This document shows positions 25,798-34,435 of a stretch of 64,000 bases of DNA, one piece after another (position 1 is the first letter of the stretch; each line of letters begins with the position of its first letter). The stretch is from Methylobacterium dankookense (GTDB taxonomy: Bacteria > Pseudomonadota > Alphaproteobacteria > Rhizobiales > Beijerinckiaceae). The notes under the pieces were generated by a model. The model searched no databases and had not been told where the DNA came from. It saw only the letters and a list, made by a program, of their open reading frames with translations. The DNA lies in NCBI RefSeq assembly GCF_902141855.1, contig NZ_CABFVH010000005.1, forward strand, positions 150,978-214,977, read 5' to 3'. Position numbers and translations under genes: made by a program.

Positions 25798-25901
25798 AGA
25801 GCCGCTCCCGATCGCGTTGCAATCAAGAACAGCTCTAAGTCTTTGTTTTGACGCGCTCTCTCCCGCCGAACCGGCATCCACTTCGGCGGAGAGCGCTCTA
25901 G
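25798..25901 (+). repeat. Family A palindromic repeat, copy 3
   Basis: It has the same layout as copies 1 and 2, but the right arm of the first palindrome has decayed (AATCAAGAACAGCTCT). The tail GGCGGAGAGCGCTCTAG is intact. Its last bases CTA (25898-25900) are the stop codon of the minus-strand ribF gene. Confidence 0.85.
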
Positions 25902-26890
25902 TCCAGCATGGAGGGCGTGCGGTCGGCGGCGAGCAGGCGGCGGGATTCCGCCGCGTCGACGTCCATCCGGGCGACGAGGGCCTCGGCGCTCGCGAAGCGC
26001 TCCTCGCCGCGGATATGGGCGACGAACTCGACGGCAATCTCCTGGCCGTAGAGGTCGCCCGCGAAATCGAACAGGTTGACCTCGAGGAGCGGCGCGCCGT
26101 CGTCGAAGGTCGGGCGGCGGCCGTAGCTCGCCACCCCGTCCCGCATCGCGCCGTCGGGCAGGCGCACGCGCACCGCGTAGATGCCGTGGGCGAGGTCGCA
26201 ATCGGCGAGCGCCACGTTCGCGGTGGGGTAGCCGAGGGTGCGCCCGCGCTTGTCGCCGTGGCGGACGTGGCCCAGCACGAACCAGCGGTAGCCGAGCAGC
26301 GCGTTGGCGCGGCCCACCGCGCCGCCGGCCAGCGCCCGCCGGATCCCCGAGGAGGAGATCGGCTCGGCTTCGTCCGCGAGCGTCACCGGCTCCACGATGC
26401 GGCAGGACAGGCCCATCTCGCGGCAGAGCTCGGCCAGCACCGCGGGCGTCCCCTCCCGGCGCCGCCCGAAATGGAAGTCGTGGCCGATCACTACCCCTGA
26501 GAGGCCGAGATCCGACCGGAGCAGCCCCTCCACGAAGGCGCGCGCGCCCGTGCCGGCGAGCGCGGCGTCGAAGCGGCGCACCATCAGCCCGTCGAGCAGC
26601 CCCTCGCGGCCGAGGCGGCCGAACACGATCTCCTTCGCCCGCGGGCCGGTGAGCCGGAACATCGGCAGGTCGGGCGCGAAGAAGGCGCGCGGATGCGGCT
26701 CGAAGGTGAGGACGAGGGCCGGCCGGTCTCCCGCCTCGCGCCGCACGGCCTCGGCGAGGACGCGGTGGCCGCGATGCACGCCGTCGAAATTGCCGATCGC
26801 CGCGATGCCGCCCCGGAGCCGCGGCGGCAGCGCCTCGTCCGCGCGGCAGATCGTGAAAGGCCGCCCGGCCGTCTCGTCGCCTGACGCCAT
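25898..26890 (-). CDS. ribF: Bifunctional riboflavin kinase / FAD synthetase
   Basis: 330 residues. The N-terminal nucleotidyltransferase domain carries GNFDGVHRGHR and ISSSGIRRAL. The C-terminal riboflavin kinase domain carries GRTLGYPTANV and VASYGRRPTFDD, then LLEVNLFDFAGDLYGQ. The enzyme makes FMN and FAD in the cytosol. The stop codon TAG lies within the terminal bases of the adjacent family A repeat, so the last residues may have been set by repeat insertion or retention. Confidence 0.95.
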   Translation of the reverse strand: MASGDETAGRPFTICRADEALPPRLRGGIAAIGNFDGVHRGHRVLAEAVRREAGDRPALVLTFEPHPRAFFAPDLPMFRLTGPRAKEIVFGRLGREGLLDGLMVRRFDAALAGTGARAFVEGLLRSDLGLSGVVIGHDFHFGRRREGTPAVLAELCREMGLSCRIVEPVTLADEAEPISSSGIRRALAGGAVGRANALLGYRWFVLGHVRHGDKRGRTLGYPTANVALADCDLAHGIYAVRVRLPDGAMRDGVASYGRRPTFDDGAPLLEVNLFDFAGDLYGQEIAVEFVAHIRGEERFASAEALVARMDVDAAESRRLLAADRTPSMLD

Positions 26891-27221
26891 CGTTCGCTTT
26901 GCGGATCGCTCGTGCGGGAGGGCGGGCGCGTGAAGCGAGCGCCCCGGAATCGGCGCGGACCCTGTCGAAAACCGGGGGCAGGGTCAAGCGCGCGGCGGCG
27001 CGAGAGGCGCATGGCCGGAGCCCGTTCGCGATGGGCGGGATGCGGATCCGCGCAGGTTTCGCGGCGCCCGTCCCAGGTTAACCGGTTCGCAATCCGACCA
27101 AGCCTATTTTCGCGGACAGGAGGCGCCATCGGGCATTGGCGCTTCACCGCAATGGGATCGCGCGGGAGATGGCCGCTCCTCACGGCCGCTCCTTATCGGA
27201 ACACACTGGAGTCCTTCGTCC
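26891..27221. other. Gene-free stretch between ribF and cheY
   Basis: 331 bp shared by the divergent ribF and cheY promoters. GTTAACCGGTTCGCAATCC and a short AT-rich patch (about 27076-27117) are the only promoter-like parts. No ORF with coding bias was seen; the annotated-looking ORFs here are GC-frame artefacts. Confidence 0.5.
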
Positions 27222-27605
27222 ATGGCCCTCGACCTCAACATGCCGATCCTCGTCGTCGACGACTACCAGACGATGGTCCGCATCATCCGCAACCTGCTCA
27301 AGCAGCTCGGCTTCGAGGAAGTCGACGACGCCTCGGACGGCACCGCGGCGCTGGCCAAGCTGAAGAACCGCAAGTACGGCCTCGTCATCTCCGACTGGAA
27401 CATGGAGCCGATGACGGGCTACGAGCTGCTGCGCCACGTCCGCGCCGACGAGGGCCTGCGCACGACGCCGTTCATCATGGTCACCGCCGAGTCGAAGACC
27501 GAGAACGTCATCGCCGCCAAGAAGGCCGGCGTGAACAACTACATCGTCAAGCCCTTCAACGCGGCGACGCTGAAGTCCAAGATCGAGGCCGTCTGCGGCG
27601 CCTGA
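27222..27605 (+). CDS. cheY: CheY-like response regulator
   Basis: 127 residues, a single receiver domain with no output domain. The acidic pocket D13/D14, the phospho-acceptor D58 (LVISDWNMEPMTG), T88 and K110 (NNYIVKPF) are all present. It would bind the flagellar switch when phosphorylated. It is followed 161 bp later by cheZ, but no chemotaxis kinase, receptor or motor genes are in the window. Confidence 0.93.
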   Translation: MALDLNMPILVVDDYQTMVRIIRNLLKQLGFEEVDDASDGTAALAKLKNRKYGLVISDWNMEPMTGYELLRHVRADEGLRTTPFIMVTAESKTENVIAAKKAGVNNYIVKPFNAATLKSKIEAVCGA

Positions 27606-27766
27606 CCGGCGTCACCGACGGAGCCGCGCCGGATCGCGGGGAGAGGGCGGCCCCGGCGGACCGGCCAGCCGAACACGATCCGAACCGGCGCCGGTGGCGC
27701 GCCTGCCGGAAGCAGGCGCGCGTGTCGAGAATGCCGGCCGGACGCTTGGGGTTTGAGGACACGACG

Positions 27767-28303
27767 ATGGGATACGCCGCCACCCTGCCCGAGGCCAAAG
27801 CCGACCGGCACTGCCCCCAATCCATGATCGCCGAGCTGATGGAGATCGCCGACTACATCAGCCACATGCGCACCGAGATCGCGGCCCTGCGCGCCAACGA
27901 GATGACGCGCGACCGCATCCCGACGGCGCACGAGGAGCTCGGCAACGTGCTCGAGGCGACCGCGGGCGCCACCAACACCATCATGGAGGCGGCCGAGGCG
28001 ATGCTGGCGCTGCCCGACGACGCGGAATACCGCGCCAACGTCGAGGCGCAGATCTACACGATCTTCGAGGCCTGCGCCTTCCAGGACATCACCGGCCAGC
28101 GCATCGGGAAGGTGGTCGAGGCGCTGCGCAACTTCGAGCTCAGGCTCGCCCGCTTCGCCAGTGCCGTGCGCGCCCGCGACGAGGGCGGCGTCGACCCTGC
28201 CGAGGCGGAGCGCCGGGAGCGGGCCGAGCGCCTGATCCTCAACGGCCCGCAGCCGAACGGCCCCGCCACGGCTCAGGACGACATCGACGCGCTCTTCGCC
28301 TGA
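27767..28303 (+). CDS. cheZ: CheZ-type phospho-CheY phosphatase
   Basis: 178 residues, largely helical. The catalytic segment CAFQDITGQRIGKVVEAL (about 103-120) matches the CheZ active site, whose Gln inserts into the CheY pocket. The extreme C-terminus DDIDALFA resembles the CheY-docking tail. It is shorter than E. coli CheZ (214 residues). The ATG at 27767 was chosen because the helical domain begins directly after it; the frame remains open upstream without conservation. It pairs with cheY. Confidence 0.88.
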   Translation: MGYAATLPEAKADRHCPQSMIAELMEIADYISHMRTEIAALRANEMTRDRIPTAHEELGNVLEATAGATNTIMEAAEAMLALPDDAEYRANVEAQIYTIFEACAFQDITGQRIGKVVEALRNFELRLARFASAVRARDEGGVDPAEAERRERAERLILNGPQPNGPATAQDDIDALFA

Positions 28304-28318
28304 GCGCCCCCCGTGCGG

Positions 28319-28365
28319 GAGCGTTCCTGAGCCGAAGTGGACACCGGAACGGCAACGGCTCTAGG
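28319..28365 (-). repeat. Degenerate family A-like fragment
   Basis: On the minus strand, AGAGCCGTTGCCG, GGTGTCCACTTCGGC and GGAACGCTC resemble the two ends of family A joined by an internal deletion. It lies between cheZ and the creatininase-like gene. Confidence 0.45.
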
Positions 28366-28410
28366 AGGTGGGCTCGCGCGCTCAGCCGCGCCCACCGCAC
28401 GGATCCCTGC

Positions 28411-29193
28411 ATGCCGGCGCGCTACTGGTCCGACCTGACCACCGCGGAGATCCGCGCCCGCGACATGGCCTCGGCCGTGGCGGTTCTGCCGGTCGCGGCG
28501 ATCGAGCAGCACGGGCCGCACCTGCCGCTCGCCACCGACACGGTGATCGCCGAGGGCTACCTCGCCCGCGCCGCCGCCCTGGTCCCCGACGATTTCGACG
28601 TGCTGATCCTGCCCGTGCAGGCGATCGGCAAGTCGGACGAGCACGACGCCTTCCCCGGCACCCTCACCCTCACCGCCGAGACCGCTTTGCGCGCCTGGAC
28701 CGAGATCGGCGCCGGCGTGCACCGGGCCGGCTGCGGGCGCCTCGTCATCGTCTCCTCGCACGGGGGCAACAGCGCGCTGATCGACCTCGTGGCGGCGGAG
28801 TTGCGCGGGCGGTTCGGGATGGTCGCGGTGACCACCGCCTGGGCCCGGTTCGGCTATCCGGACGGCCTGTTCCCGGCGGACGAGGTCGCCTACGGCATCC
28901 ATGCCGGCGGCATCGAGACCGCCCTGATGCTGGCGCTCCGGCCCGACCTCGTGCGCCGCGAGCGCGTCGCCGACTTCCCCTCCCGGGCGCAGCGGATGCG
29001 CGCGGACTTCACCCATCTCAGCGCCGGCCGTCCGGCCGCCTTCGCCTGGAAGGCGCAGGACCTCAACCCGGCCGGCGCCCTCGGCGACGCGCGGCTCGGT
29101 ACGGCGGAAGCCGGGCAGGCCGCCCTCGACCACGGCGCCCGGGCCTTCGTCGCCCTCCTGGCGGACGTCGCCCGCTTCGGCCTCGATGGCTAG
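28411..29193 (+). CDS. Creatininase-family amidohydrolase
   Basis: 260 residues. The metal-binding pattern of the family is present: LPVAAIEQHGPHLPLATDT (Glu/His/Asp ligands), DEHDAFPGTLTL, VSSHGGNSALIDL and HAGGIETALMLAL. Members hydrolyse creatinine or cyclic amides such as those in mycofactocin and F420 pathways. No partners indicate which, so the substrate is open. It lies 107 bp downstream of cheZ with a repeat fragment between. Confidence 0.87.
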   Translation: MPARYWSDLTTAEIRARDMASAVAVLPVAAIEQHGPHLPLATDTVIAEGYLARAAALVPDDFDVLILPVQAIGKSDEHDAFPGTLTLTAETALRAWTEIGAGVHRAGCGRLVIVSSHGGNSALIDLVAAELRGRFGMVAVTTAWARFGYPDGLFPADEVAYGIHAGGIETALMLALRPDLVRRERVADFPSRAQRMRADFTHLSAGRPAAFAWKAQDLNPAGALGDARLGTAEAGQAALDHGARAFVALLADVARFGLDG

Positions 29194-29300
29194 GGTCTAA
29201 AACCGGTCGGCTCGACCGGGTGACGGGCTGTTGAGGGTGGTGATCCGTCATTGCGGCGTGGCCGCCACCGGACCATCCGCTTATCGGACGCGCGAAACCG

Positions 29301-31343
29301 TCACTTCCTCAGCGGCACGCCCTTCGTGGTGAAACGCTGCCCGCCGCCCGCGTGGCGCACGGGTCGCTGCTGGCCTCCCGCCTTGCCCGCACCCGAGCCT
29401 GTTCCCGGCGGCTGCGAGAACGGTACGAGCTGGTCCGGCCTCGGCCCGATGAGATCCGCGCGGCCCATCTTCCTCAGCGCCTCGCGCAGCACGGGCCAAT
29501 TTTCGGGGTCGTGGTAGCGCAGGAACGCCTTGTGCAGCCGTCGCTGCCGCAGGCCCTTGATCGCATCGACCTGCTCGCTGCCGCCGCGCCGCACGCCGCG
29601 CAGCGGGTTGAGCTCGGTGTGGTACATCGCCGTGGCGGTCGCCATCGGCGAGGGCAGGAAGGTCTGCACCTGGTCGGCGCGATAGTCGTTCTTCTTGAGC
29701 CACAGCGCGAGGTTCATCATGTCCTCGTCGGTCGTGCCCGGATGCGCCGCGATGAAATACGGGATCAGGTAGTATTTCTTGCCGGCCTTCTTTGCCGCCG
29801 CCTCGAACATCTCCTTGAAGCGGTCGTAGGTGCCGATGCCCGGCTTCATCATCAGGTCGAGCGGGCCGCGCTCGGTGTGCTCGGGCGCGATCTTCAGGCG
29901 GCCGCCGACATGGTGGGTCACGAGCTCCTCGACATATTCGGGGCTCCTGACCGCGAGGTCGTAGCGCACGCCGGAAGCGACCATCACCTTCTTGACGCCC
30001 TTCACCTCGCGGACCTTGCGATAGAGCCGGATCAGGTCGTCATGCGAGGTGTTCAGGTTCGGGCAGATGTCCGGGAAGACGCAGGACGGCAGCCGGCACG
30101 CCGCCTCGATCTTCGGGTCCTTGCAGGCCATCCGGTACATGTTCGCGGTTGGGCCGCCGACATCCGAGATCACGCCCGTGAACCCCGGGGTCTTGTCGCG
30201 GATCCGCTCGATCTCGCGCAGGATCGAGCCCTCTGACCGGTTCTGGATGACGCGGCCCTCGTGCTCGGTGATGGAGCAGAAGGTGCAGCCGCCGAAGCAG
30301 CCGCGCATGATCGTCACCGAGAACTTGATCATGTCCCAGGCGGGGATCTTGGCGTCGCCGTAGGACGGATGGGGCGCGCGGGCGTAGGGCAGGTCGTAGA
30401 CCGCATCCATCTCGTCGCTGGAGAGCGGGATCGGCGGCGGGTTCAGCCACAGGTCGCGGTCGCCGTGGCGCTGGACGAGCGGGCGCGCGTTGCCGGGATT
30501 GGCCTCCCGGTGCAGCACGCGCGAGGCGCGGGCATAGGCTTCCTTGTCGCCCACGACCTCATCGTAGGCGGGGAGCCGGATCACGGTCTCGCCGGGGCGG
30601 CGGGAGGCGGCCTCGTCGGCGGAATCGAGATCGTCGGCGGGCAGCTCGGTGTAGTTCTCGGGCACGCGGCGGAACAGGGCGACGCCGCGGATGGAATCGA
30701 GCTCGCGCGGCGTCTCGCCGGCGGCCATGCGATTCGCCACCTCGACCACGGCGCGCTCGGCATTGCCGTAGATCAGCAGATCCGCCTTCGCGTCCGCCAG
30801 GATCGAGCGGCGCACCTTGTCGGACCAGTAATCGTAATGCGCGATGCGGCGCAACGAGGCCTCGATGCCGCCGAGCACGATCGGCACGTCCTTGAAGGCC
30901 TCGCGGCAGCGCTGCGTGTAGACGATGGTGCAGCGGTCCGGCCGCCGGCCGCCTTCGCCGCCGGCCGTGTAGGCGTCGTCATGACGCAGCCGGCGGTCGG
31001 CCGTGTAGCGGTTCACCATCGAATCGAGATTGCCGCCGGTGACGCCGAAGAACAGCCTCGGCTTGCCGAGCGCCTTGAACGGCTCCGCGGACTGCCAGTC
31101 GGGCTGCGCGATGATGCCGACCCGGAACCCCTGCGACTCGAGCAGCCGGCCGATGATGGCCATGCCGAAGCTGGGGTGATCCACATAGGCGTCACCCGTC
31201 ACCAGCACGATGTCGCAGGCCTCCCACCCGAGCGCCGCCATCTCGGCGCGGCTCATCGGCAGGAACGGCGCGGCCTTTCCGGCAGGCGGCGATTTGCAGG
31301 CCAGGGGAGCCAAGGCTCGTTCGGCAGAATCTTGGAGTTCCAT
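29301..31343 (-). CDS. YgiQ family radical SAM protein
   Basis: About 680 residues. The radical SAM cluster motif CxxxCxxC occurs in [19 protein letters not shown]. An N-terminal domain ([20 protein letters not shown]) and a C-terminal YgiQ region (FRLHK-type [20 protein letters not shown]) flank it, followed by a Gly/Gln-rich tail. The role of YgiQ is not established. The start is ambiguous: 31343 gives [11 protein letters not shown], while 31355 and 31379 add 4 and 12 residues, and no clear ribosome site discriminates. Confidence 0.9.
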   Translation of the reverse strand: MELQDSAERALAPLACKSPPAGKAAPFLPMSRAEMAALGWEACDIVLVTGDAYVDHPSFGMAIIGRLLESQGFRVGIIAQPDWQSAEPFKALGKPRLFFGVTGGNLDSMVNRYTADRRLRHDDAYTAGGEGGRRPDRCTIVYTQRCREAFKDVPIVLGGIEASLRRIAHYDYWSDKVRRSILADAKADLLIYGNAERAVVEVANRMAAGETPRELDSIRGVALFRRVPENYTELPADDLDSADEAASRRPGETVIRLPAYDEVVGDKEAYARASRVLHREANPGNARPLVQRHGDRDLWLNPPPIPLSSDEMDAVYDLPYARAPHPSYGDAKIPAWDMIKFSVTIMRGCFGGCTFCSITEHEGRVIQNRSEGSILREIERIRDKTPGFTGVISDVGGPTANMYRMACKDPKIEAACRLPSCVFPDICPNLNTSHDDLIRLYRKVREVKGVKKVMVASGVRYDLAVRSPEYVEELVTHHVGGRLKIAPEHTERGPLDLMMKPGIGTYDRFKEMFEAAAKKAGKKYYLIPYFIAAHPGTTDEDMMNLALWLKKNDYRADQVQTFLPSPMATATAMYHTELNPLRGVRRGGSEQVDAIKGLRQRRLHKAFLRYHDPENWPVLREALRKMGRADLIGPRPDQLVPFSQPPGTGSGAGKAGGQQRPVRHAGGGQRFTTKGVPLRK

Positions 31344-31773
31344 GGGGCTATCCATAGGCCGCCAAGACCGCGAGCTCAACGAATGGCAAGGGGGGCGGCC
31401 CTCGCCCCTGCATCAAGGCGGCCGAGGCTCGCTTACAGCCTGCGCCGGAGGCGGCGCTCGGGCACGAGCCGGCAAGCAGACCGTCCGAGAACCCGAGCAG
31501 GGTCGAAAGCGATTCTGTGCATGGTCAAGCTGAGTGGCTTCCGACCCGAAGCGCGATCACCGAAGCGGCGGCCGGCCGGGTACACGACGATGTGTCCCAG
31601 CAGAGGGATGACGCCGGAATCCTGCAAGTCTCTCGTATTCCACAAACCTCGCGACCGGTATGCTCTCGGACACTCAATTCGCGAGCATCGACGGCCGAAA
31701 TCATGGCCGAGTTCTTGTGCGGCTCTTCGAAAAGGTCCTAAGATCGCACCGGGGCCTCGCCGAGGATGACCTC
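31344..31773. other. Gene-free stretch upstream of ygiQ and the HExxH gene
   Basis: 430 bp divergent region. It is less GC-biased than its neighbours. No repeat copy or convincing gene was found. An in-frame extension of the HExxH gene back to 31660 is possible but its codons look unselected. Confidence 0.4.
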
Positions 31774-32370
31774 ATGGCCGAACCAGAGACCAAGCCGGAG
31801 CCGGAGATCATTCCCTGGCCTGACCGGGTTCGGCGGACCGGCGAGCTGACGGTGTTTCCCGGGCCGGGCTTCGCCGGGAGCGTCTGGGGGACGGTCCTCG
31901 ACAAGGCGATCACGGCCATCAACCAGCTTCTCAAGGACAAGAGCATCGCCCTCGTCTTCCGGAAGACGGACAGCGAGGCGGGCAACCCGATCGTCGCCGA
32001 GACCTTCCCGGGCTCGGGCCTTCACGGCAACTCGATCCTGTCGCTCGTCGGGTCGGGCGATCGGGAGCGGCTCGGCTCGTTGAAGCTGCGCGTGCCGGCC
32101 AATCCGCGCATCAACGGCGTCGATGCCGGACCGCCCGTGCGCATCCACATCCTCGTCCACGAGCTCGTCCATTGCATCGGGCTGACGAACTCGGCCCATA
32201 GCCAGGACGATGTCTTCATCGGGAAGCTGGTGATCGCGACCGGCGGGGTCGTCGGCGGAAAGGCGCTGCCCCTCGATGGCAGCGGCTCCGTCCCGCCCCT
32301 GAAGCTCGGCGCGAAGACGGTCACCAACATCAAGAAGGCGTGGGAGCTCCCGGCCTCCGCCAACCCGTAG
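31774..32370 (+). CDS. Uncharacterised protein with a zinc-metalloprotease-like HExxH motif
   Basis: 198 residues with no signal peptide. HELVHCIGLTNSAH (H129, E130, H133, G136, H142) resembles HExxHxxG of metzincins, except that the third ligand at the usual +6 position is Asn, with a His three residues later. A conserved-looking core precedes it (KAITAINQLLKDKSIALVF, NSILSLVG). The ATG at 31774 follows a GAGGATGACC ribosome-like site. No family was recognised. The gene stands alone between ygiQ and a small glycine-rich exported protein. Confidence 0.65.
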   Translation: MAEPETKPEPEIIPWPDRVRRTGELTVFPGPGFAGSVWGTVLDKAITAINQLLKDKSIALVFRKTDSEAGNPIVAETFPGSGLHGNSILSLVGSGDRERLGSLKLRVPANPRINGVDAGPPVRIHILVHELVHCIGLTNSAHSQDDVFIGKLVIATGGVVGGKALPLDGSGSVPPLKLGAKTVTNIKKAWELPASANP

Positions 32371-32409
32371 GGTCGGCCCGGCTGCGCGGGGCAGCCGGGC
32401 GGGACCGTC

Positions 32410-32679
32410 TCAGCGCTCGCGGCGCTCGCGAACGGTCGTGCGCTCCTCGCGCCGCTCGATCCGGTCCCGGCGCGGCTCGGGATCGACGCCGAGCACGCCG
32501 CCGACCGTTCCGGTGGCCGCACCGACGGCTCCGCCGACGACACCGCCGACGGGTCCGGCCGCCCGGCTTCCATCCTCGGCCCCGCGCTCGGCGCCTCGGA
32601 TGGTGCCCTGCGCATGGGCCGATGCGGCCAGGGCGACGGGAGACAGGACGAGGGTCGCGATGAGGAGTGTGCGCTTCAT
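32410..32679 (-). CDS. Small exported glycine-zipper-like protein
   Basis: 89 residues. A signal peptide (MKRTLLIATLVLSPVALAAS, cleaving after AHA) precedes GPVGGVVGGAVGAATGTVGG, a GxxxG-rich segment like the glycine zippers of small outer-membrane or periplasmic proteins, and a charged Arg/Glu tail. Upstream ATGs would only add unlikely residues. It is convergent with the HExxH gene (39 bp). Confidence 0.75.
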   Translation of the reverse strand: MKRTLLIATLVLSPVALAASAHAQGTIRGAERGAEDGSRAAGPVGGVVGGAVGAATGTVGGVLGVDPEPRRDRIERREERTTVRERRER

Positions 32680-32809
32680 GAGCGTTCTCCGAGTTCGAGT
32701 TCGAAACACGGGCCGTGTGCCCGCAATCGTTGCGGCGGCACGCTCATGCCAACGTTCGGGACTCGAAAAGGGTGCACCGCCCCCATGCCACACACCCCTC
32801 GTGCGGAGA

Positions 32810-33103
32810 TCAGGCGTGCCGGGTGGGGCGGAGCGGATCGGAGGGGGGACAGGTGCCGAGCAGGGCGTCGATCGCGCGCTGCTCCTCCATGAAGAACTCG
32901 TGCATCGCCCCGTAGAACCGGCTCATCGAGCGGCACGCCTCGTAGACCGTGTCGTCCGCCTCGCCCTGGGAGAGCTGGAGATACCGGTCCGCCTTCCATT
33001 CGGCGATCCGCGCGCCGGTGGCGCACTCGGCGAGGGCCCGCTCGATCTGCGGGGAGAGCGTGTCGGTCGAACCTGTCTGCGATGACACCGGGCGTACCTC
33101 CAT
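32810..33103 (-). CDS. Hypothetical helical protein
   Basis: 97 residues. It is amphipathic helical throughout (LSPQIERALAECATGARIAEW, then ADDTVYEACRSMSRFYGAMH and EEQRAIDALLGTC), with three cysteines and no membrane segment or signal. No family was recognised. Codon bias is consistent with coding and there is no overlapping gene, but no strong ribosome site precedes the ATG. Confidence 0.55.
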   Translation of the reverse strand: MEVRPVSSQTGSTDTLSPQIERALAECATGARIAEWKADRYLQLSQGEADDTVYEACRSMSRFYGAMHEFFMEEQRAIDALLGTCPPSDPLRPTRHA

Positions 33104-33433
33104 GGGACGTCGTTGCGGGATCGCCGTCCTGCGGGTCGGCCTTCTCGTGCCGGGAGCGCCGCTGCAACGCCGCGCCTCGGCCCGGACGGGCGAAGTTTTG
33201 GACCGACCGCATTCCGGATTCTCAGCACTGAAGACCCGGACGCGACGGGCTTACCAAAGCTGACAACGCAAAGAATTCACTTGTGTTGCAGGCGCGCCTC
33301 TCTCCGGTGCATCGACCGGGGCCGGGCCCGAGGCGCGCCGGGCCACAGGATCCGTTCAGCCGCCCCGTGCGATTCATCTTTCGGCAGCAGGAACGGCCGA
33401 AGCTGCGCCGGGGGAAGGCAGTCGGGTCGAGCC
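33104..33433. other. Gene-free divergent promoter region
   Basis: 330 bp between the 97-residue hypothetical gene and the patatin gene. It is moderately AT-rich at about 33240-33290. No repeat family member or RNA gene was seen. Confidence 0.4.
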
Positions 33434-34435
33434 ATGGACGACGAACGCCAGAGCATGGGCGCCGCGGGGCTGGCGCTGCCGGATCTGCCGCCTGCCGCCC
33501 CAGCGCGGCGCGGCGGCCTGCGGATCGGCCTCGCCCTGGGCTCCGGGGCGGCGCGGGGCTGGGCCCATATCGGCGTGCTGCAGGCGCTCGCCGAGGCCGG
33601 GATCGAGCCCGACGTGATCGCCGGCTGCTCGGTCGGCGCGGTGGTCGGCGGCTGCTACGCGGCGGGCAAGCTCGACCGGATCGAGGCCTTCGCCCGCGCC
33701 CTGACGCGGCGGCGCATCCTCGGCCTGCTCGATTTCCAGCTCGGCGGGGCGGGCCTGATCGGCGGGGAGCGGCTGCGGGCGCTGCTCGACCGCGACCTCG
33801 GCGCCTATGCGGTGGGCGACCTGCCCCTGCGCTTCGCCGCCGTCGCCACCGAGATCGCGACCGGGCACGAGGTCTGGCTGACGCAAGGCTCCCTGGTCGA
33901 CGCGATCCGCGCCTCCTACGCGCTGCCCGGGATCCTGGAGCCGCTCAATTCGGGCGGGCGGCTGCTGATGGACGGCGCCCTCGTCAACCCGATCCCAGTG
34001 ACTTTGGCCCGCGCGCTCGGTGCGGACATCGTCATCTGCGTGAACCTCAATGGCGACCCGCGCACCCGCGGCACGGTGATCCCCGCCCATGGCTGCGCGC
34101 GTGCGCCGCAGGCCCCCGCCACCAGCGCGGCGGGCTGGTGGGCGCGGCTGCAGGCGCGGCGCGCCCTGCCGGAGCCGGCGCGCGCCCGGCCCGTGATGCG
34201 CGTGGCGCGGCCCGCGACGATCTTGACCGACGCCTTCAACATCGCCCAGGACCGCATCGCCCGCTCGCGCCTCGCCGGCGACCCGCCGGACCTGATGATC
34301 TCGCCGCGGCTTGCCGAGATCGGTCTGTTCGAGTTCCACCGCGCGGCCGAGACGATCGCGCTCGGCCGCCGCGCGACGGAGAAGCTCCTGCCCGAGATCC
34401 GGGAGGTGCTCGCCATCTATGAGGCGCGGGCCTGA
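33434..34435 (+). CDS. Patatin-like phospholipase (RssA type)
   Basis: 333 residues. The patatin catalytic dyad context is complete: oxyanion loop GSGAARGWAHIGVLQAL, nucleophile GCSVG (GxSxG), and DGALVNPIPV with the aspartate. This places it with the bacterial RssA/YchK-like lipid acyl hydrolases, cytoplasmic or inner-membrane associated. The ATG at 33434 was preferred to upstream in-frame codons because the conserved domain begins about 30 residues later. Its 3' end overlaps that of nagA by 19 bp (convergent). Confidence 0.88.
   Translation: MDDERQSMGAAGLALPDLPPAAPARRGGLRIGLALGSGAARGWAHIGVLQALAEAGIEPDVIAGCSVGAVVGGCYAAGKLDRIEAFARALTRRRILGLLDFQLGGAGLIGGERLRALLDRDLGAYAVGDLPLRFAAVATEIATGHEVWLTQGSLVDAIRASYALPGILEPLNSGGRLLMDGALVNPIPVTLARALGADIVICVNLNGDPRTRGTVIPAHGCARAPQAPATSAAGWWARLQARRALPEPARARPVMRVARPATILTDAFNIAQDRIARSRLAGDPPDLMISPRLAEIGLFEFHRAAETIALGRRATEKLLPEIREVLAIYEARA

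Noticed and set aside
31433..31645. 70-residue minus-strand frame upstream of the HExxH gene
   Set aside because: Basic, low-complexity translation, no ribosome site and no known similarity; I could not support it.
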